From contig SHZY01000005.1 in assembly GCA_009692065.1 (NCBI GenBank), forward strand, positions 18,780 to 82,779: 64,000 nt of DNA, given 5' to 3'. The position numbers and the translations under genes are program-made. Shown piece by piece: positions 61,101-64,000 of this stretch (the stretch's first letter is position 1; each line of letters starts with the position of its first letter). The DNA is from Gemmataceae bacterium. Its GTDB lineage: Bacteria; Planctomycetota; Planctomycetia; Gemmatales; Gemmataceae. Below the pieces are notes generated by a model. The model was not told where the DNA came from, ran no database searches, and saw only the letters and a program-made list of their open reading frames with translations.

Positions 61101-64000
61101 GGCGCCGTCACCGTCGTGGGAAAACTACTCAAACGCGGCACCCAGCGGCTCATCCTCCAGGGCGAGGGCCTGTACACGGGCGGCGTCGATATCCAGACCG
61201 GCGTGCTCACCATCCAACACGATACTGCCCTTGGCCTTGGGACCACCGCGACCAACACCACGACCACCATCCAAAGCGGCGCCGCTCTCGAATTGGGCTC
61301 CAATACTCCCCTCGCCAACGGCGGCATCCAGCGTGGACTCCAGATCTGGTACAACCACCTCATCATTAACGGCCCCGGCAATAGCCTGTTCGGCGACGCC
61401 CCCTTGATGAGCGTGGCCAACGACAACCTGTGGCGCGGCCCCATTACCCTCAACGCCAACATTGCCGTCAGCTTCACCGGGCCCGCCGCCGCCACCACCT
61501 TACCCACCATCCTCACGACAGTGAACAGACCCACCGGCGGCACCGTCACGGCCCTGAACTCGACCCCCGGCCACTCCGGCCTCCCCGGCGTCCCAGGCAT
61601 CAATGCCGTGCAGACTCTCCTCTTCGGCGGCGACTTCGTCAACGACGACACCTTCACGCTGGTAGTCGGCAATGCCTCGGCCCTCACCAAAACCACCTCC
61701 AGTTTCACCCAACCCCTGATCGGCTCGAATGTGCCGGTGGCAGTGGGCGACACTTCTTGGATGACCGTCGGCGAAACGGTCTACGTCGTCAACGGCGGCT
61801 ACTACACCATTCAAAGCATTTTTAGCCCGACCAGCGTGACGCTCAAGAACATCGATTCCTCCGGCAATGCAGCGCCGGGCGCCATCGTCGTCATCGGTTC
61901 GGACGTGGGGAAGGGCGCGACGCAGCAAACCGCGCCGATTGCGTGGAGCTCGAACCCCAATACCCTGGTCGACAACATCCAGGCCGCGCTCGATACGCCG
62001 GCCATGCAAGCCCTCTTCACGCCGCTGGTTTCCTTCGCGCAGGTCGCCTCGCTCAGCCCCGAGATCGATATCCTGCCGAACTCGCGGCTCACCTTGATCG
62101 GCAGCATCGGCGATGGGACCAATCCGGCCGATATCTCCGTGTCGGGCGGCGGCGAACTCAACCTGGCCGGCGCCAATACTTACCGCGGCACCACATTCCT
62201 GAACCAGGGCATCCTGACCATTCAGAATCCGCAAGCGCTCGGGCAAGGCGCCGTTCCCCAGCTCCAGTCGCTCACCTTCGATGCCGCCGTTCCCGGCGTC
62301 ACGCAGTTCACCTTGAGCTTCAACGGCTACACGACGCCGACGCTCACCTACACCAACACTCTCGCCGACGGCGCCACCATGGAAAACGCGCTGAACGCGC
62401 TGACTTCCATCGCCGACCTCGGCGGTCTGGCCACGGTGCAGGTGATTGACCTGTCCAACCCCGCACAGCCCGTCTACCGCATAACGCTCGACGGCGCCTT
62501 GAGCGGGTTCGAGCAGCCGGCCGTCATGGTCCCCACGATTACCGACGGCACCGCGCTCGTCGATATCTTGACGCCTGGCCACGGCGGGACCGTGGTTGCC
62601 CTCAACACGCAGTTGCAATTGCAAGGCGGCGTCAGCGTCACCGGCGAGCCGGTAATCCTGCAAGGCCAGGGCAACCCGCTCCAATCCCAGGTGCAGCGCG
62701 TCCACGTGGCCGGCCCGATCTACGGGTCGTTCCAGCTCACCTTCACGAATCCCAATACCAGCCCCACCGCCACGACTTCGACCACCGGCTCGCTGCCGAT
62801 GAGCGCGTCGGCCCTCCTCGTGCAAAATGCGTTGAACTCCCTGCCAGCCATCCAGGCGGGGAGCGGCAACGGCGGCGGCTCCGTCGCGGTCACGCAAAGC
62901 GGCTTGAACGTCTACACGATTGTTTACCAGGGCACCTTCACCGGGGCGGCCCTGCCCTGGTCCCAGCAAGCGGTCACCGTGACCGGCGTGACGAGCGACA
63001 AGTTCGACCTGCACTTCACCGGCTACCAAGCCCTGGCGACCGTCACCATCGGCGCCACGCCTGCCGCCACTGCCGCGAGCTTGCAGGCGGCACTCGATGC
63101 CCTGTTGCTCAACCTTTCGTCGCCCGGCGACGCCCATGGAACCGCGCTCGTCAGCGCGACCAGCTCGGGCTTCCTCATCTCGTTCGCCGGCACCCTGGCC
63201 AACGTGAGCGTGCCTCTCGTGCTGGCGAGCAACTTCACGGGCGCCGGCATTCTGCCGACGGCGACCATCGTGAGCCAGCCGTGGCTGGTTGCCTCCGCGG
63301 CCCAGCAGACCATCGCCGTCTCCGGCACGAGCGGATCCTTCGATCTGAATTTCGCTGGTTTCGCGCTGACCGCGAACGTGGCGCTGGGCTTGAATCCTTC
63401 CCTCACGCGGCCCAACTTGCAGACGGCCCTGGATACGCTTCTGCTCGATCCGAGCTCGCCCGGCGGCGGGACCGGCACCGCGACAGTGGACTTGACCATC
63501 TCGGGCAACTTCCTGATTACCTTCACTGGCAGCCTGGCCGACGCAGTCGTCCCGCTCTTGCAGGTGGGGACCGTCACGGGCGCCGCCGGCGCGGGAGTGG
63601 TTGACACCGGCACGACCGCCTATGTGACCGACGTGATTCAAGGCGGCACCACCAACGCCGCCCCGACGCAGTGGTTCTACTCCGGTCCGTCGCCGGTCGT
63701 CAATGCCTCGGTCAACTATGTGGCATCCACCCTCAAGGGCAACGTCACCGGCCCGGTCACCAGCATCACCACCGATCCCAGCGACGCAAACATCATCTAT
63801 ATTTCGACCGCCACGGGCGGATCGTGGAAGACCGACAACGGCGGCGCCACCTGGACCCCCCTGTTCGACGGCGTCTCCAGCGTGCAGTCGTTCGACATCA
63901 CCGGCCTGGACGCCAGCACCGATACCTACACCGTTACCTTCACCGATCCGTTCACCGGCGCCATCCGCACGACGAGTATCTTGCCGTACGATGCCACCGT
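58116..64000 (+). CDS. Second giant surface protein, 3' end beyond window
   Basis: An open frame of 1961 codons from ATG 58116 to the window end, absent from the ORF track because it has no stop here. It begins MFSFNLVRWIRSLVRSRGRT and carries LHLEELENRVAPALF, closely parallel to the first giant protein. PATR-type segments follow (GLGRIILPHPNPITASIVIS, GGELNLAGANTYRGTTFLNQ) with FTLSFNGYTTPTLTY-type modules. From about 63650 the BNR-like propeller starts (APTQWFYSGPSPVV, IIYISTATGGSWKTDNGGAT) in the same order as its neighbour. The upstream 109-nt gap contains ACTACGGACTACGGAGTACGG repeat sequence. Tandem duplication is inferred. Confidence 0.9.
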   Translation, partial: MFSFNLVRWIRSLVRSRGRTFEKKPRFRLHLEELENRVAPALFTWTGNDTLVNGAAANKWSINSNWAGNVAPTAGVPVQLNFQNLGTSFFTAENDIPNLVVDQLTIATDSSTDATHTFRLTGTQILTLANPTTNTASLFVNTGSLNSVITMSIQLGNTVASSESITIQPSASLTIGPQIALGLPGTGQLLSNNSVAQLSKDGVGPLTLSGDNSGYLGPLTINHSIGNGGVIITHTKALGASVTSELQLLSISGATPNVTQVTLTYPDGITNPSTVFTFQGDLTDAPTIQLALNNLFNTLGFLGAPVTVTRTASGSGSASFSLAFGGTMAAINVLQLNASASGGAGNTTLAQGGAPNLTTITTNTELQVNIASSAAVPNPTVTNPLVVSGNGVDNFSGAIVRNVADAAGRSATLAGDILIRSDVTIGGVLNSTLVTTGMISDSATFELTKEGLGTLYLNPSEASSAVNNFQGGNFYHGHTNINSGLVQFGHPFAMGAGGATTFVNTNLNETGRLEINYTSNPNIPAQYLYYAHVQTVTLTNAIPGTTTFTLNFNGASTLPITYNTNIFAITTGRLNGLSTIGGIGASVIVTQTGSTLFITFGGSLGGLDIPTLNATITSAFGTGSIDVGTVNGTVPVGFQIPNQYLQTTYSNITPLTNLAGHNTWAQPTANTAPLAIKLMNTQPISVAQFWNFTIDGKIGNATFIKTGLGRIILPHPNPITASIVISQGQLNVRDSNAMNGFSPTLSSGASIELQADPFPDSSGLAGVYNLYFPSTVTFGLSGFGAYNEGALNNISGVNIIQGNVTLVGGTSIGVDPDPDPANIQGITANILSQLTINGVVSGSTLTKVGYGELVLTGANTFTTATGQNRYQLFIDKGWVTAQNALALGKIYGGINPVLQPGVQVFDGGSIMLKQDLAGNNLTLPYTFALNGTGINHRFPWLNQTGALVNLDGNNVITGQVYLNGTAAIGVQIDGAIQPYSNVSQLLLTGAIHDGAGAVTVVGKLLKRGTQRLILQGEGLYTGGVDIQTGVLTIQHDTALGLGTTATNTTTTIQSGAALELGSNTPLANGGIQRGLQIWYNHLIINGPGNSLFGDAPLMSVANDNLWRGPITLNANIAVSFTGPAAATTLPTILTTVNRPTGGTVTALNSTPGHSGLPGVPGINAVQTLLFGGDFVNDDTFTLVVGNASALTKTTSSFTQPLIGSNVPVAVGDTSWMTVGETVYVVNGGYYTIQSIFSPTSVTLKNIDSSGNAAPGAIVVIGSDVGKGATQQTAPIAWSSNPNTLVDNIQAALDTPAMQALFTPLVSFAQVASLSPEIDILPNSRLTLIGSIGDGTNPADISVSGGGELNLAGANTYRGTTFLNQGILTIQNPQALGQGAVPQLQSLTFDAAVPGVTQFTLSFNGYTTPTLTYTNTLADGATMENALNALTSIADLGGLATVQVIDLSNPAQPVYRITLDGALSGFEQPAVMVPTITDGTALVDILTPGHGGTVVALNTQLQLQGGVSVTGEPVILQGQGNPLQSQVQRVHVAGPIYGSFQLTFTNPNTSPTATTSTTGSLPMSASALLVQNALNSLPAIQAGSGNGGGSVAVTQSGLNVYTIVYQGTFTGAALPWSQQAVTVTGVTSDKFDLHFTGYQALATVTIGATPAATAASLQAALDALLLNLSSPGDAHGTALVSATSSGFLISFAGTLANVSVPLVLASNFTGAGILPTATIVSQPWLVASAAQQTIAVSGTSGSFDLNFAGFALTANVALGLNPSLTRPNLQTALDTLLLDPSSPGGGTGTATVDLTISGNFLITFTGSLADAVVPLLQVGTVTGAAGAGVVDTGTTAYVTDVIQGGTTNAAPTQWFYSGPSPVVNASVNYVASTLKGNVTGPVTSITTDPSDANIIYISTATGGSWKTDNGGATWTPLFDGVSSVQSFDITGLDASTDTYTVTFTDPFTGAIRTTSILPYDAT

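Overview
The window looks like a planctomycete chromosome, probably Gemmatales/Gemmataceae. The reasons are its high GC, bacterial fhc genes of the H4MPT-linked C1 pathway, many FG-GAP/ASPIC-UnbV proteins, TPR-sulfotransferases, and two giant surface proteins with the planctomycete N-terminal motif LEELESRLAPA / LEELENRVAPA. Everything here is read from sequence alone; no database search was run.

Region 1 (1-5592) is a formylmethanofuran hydrolase/dehydrogenase-type operon, fhcB (5' end outside the window), fhcA and fhcC. Two cargo modules interrupt it: a DUF6932-like nucleotidyltransferase with a small partner between fhcB and fhcA, and a RhuM-family gene after fhcC. Each cargo overlaps by ATGA with a duplicated fragment of the adjacent fhc gene: a 26-codon fhcA 5' end before the first cargo, and a 49-codon fhcC 3' end after the second. 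At the window edge the fhcB frame reads through a TGA where the family has its active-site Cys/Sec-His-Gly-Pro motif.

Region 2 (5593-16009) holds a zinc-ribbon membrane protein, two exported proteins of unknown function, a MetE-like methyltransferase, an RfbB-type sugar nucleotide dehydratase, an exported DUF4198-like protein, an ASPIC/UnbV lipoprotein and a TPR membrane protein.

Region 3 (16061-25946) is a minus-strand series read from 25946 downward: NMT1/TauA-type binding protein, permease, ATPase, membrane-anchored peroxiredoxin-like protein, EF-hand deiodinase-like protein, asparagine-synthase-like protein, radical SAM protein and flavin-dependent-halogenase-like protein. Several of these genes overlap by 4 nt. 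Region 4 (26146-35484) starts divergently with a TPR/FG-GAP protein, a UnbV protein and an NqrB/RnfD-like membrane protein (UnbU-type), followed by a minus-strand UnbV lipoprotein and TPR protein. Regions 3 and 4 could form one specialised-metabolism or redox locus; that is inference.

Region 5 (35485-41086) is eroded: an IS256-type transposase scar and two convergent TPR-sulfotransferase genes broken by amber codons (one also by a frameshift). Region 6 (41087-64000) contains two tandem paralogous giant surface proteins. The first is 5639 aa (autotransporter-type beta-strand repeats, a BNR/sortilin-like propeller, three FN3-like modules, 13 Ig-like modules). The second runs off the end of the window.

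The window is also rich in hairpin and REP/MITE-like elements. A notable number of them supply the stop codon, last codons or N-terminal leader of a neighbouring gene.
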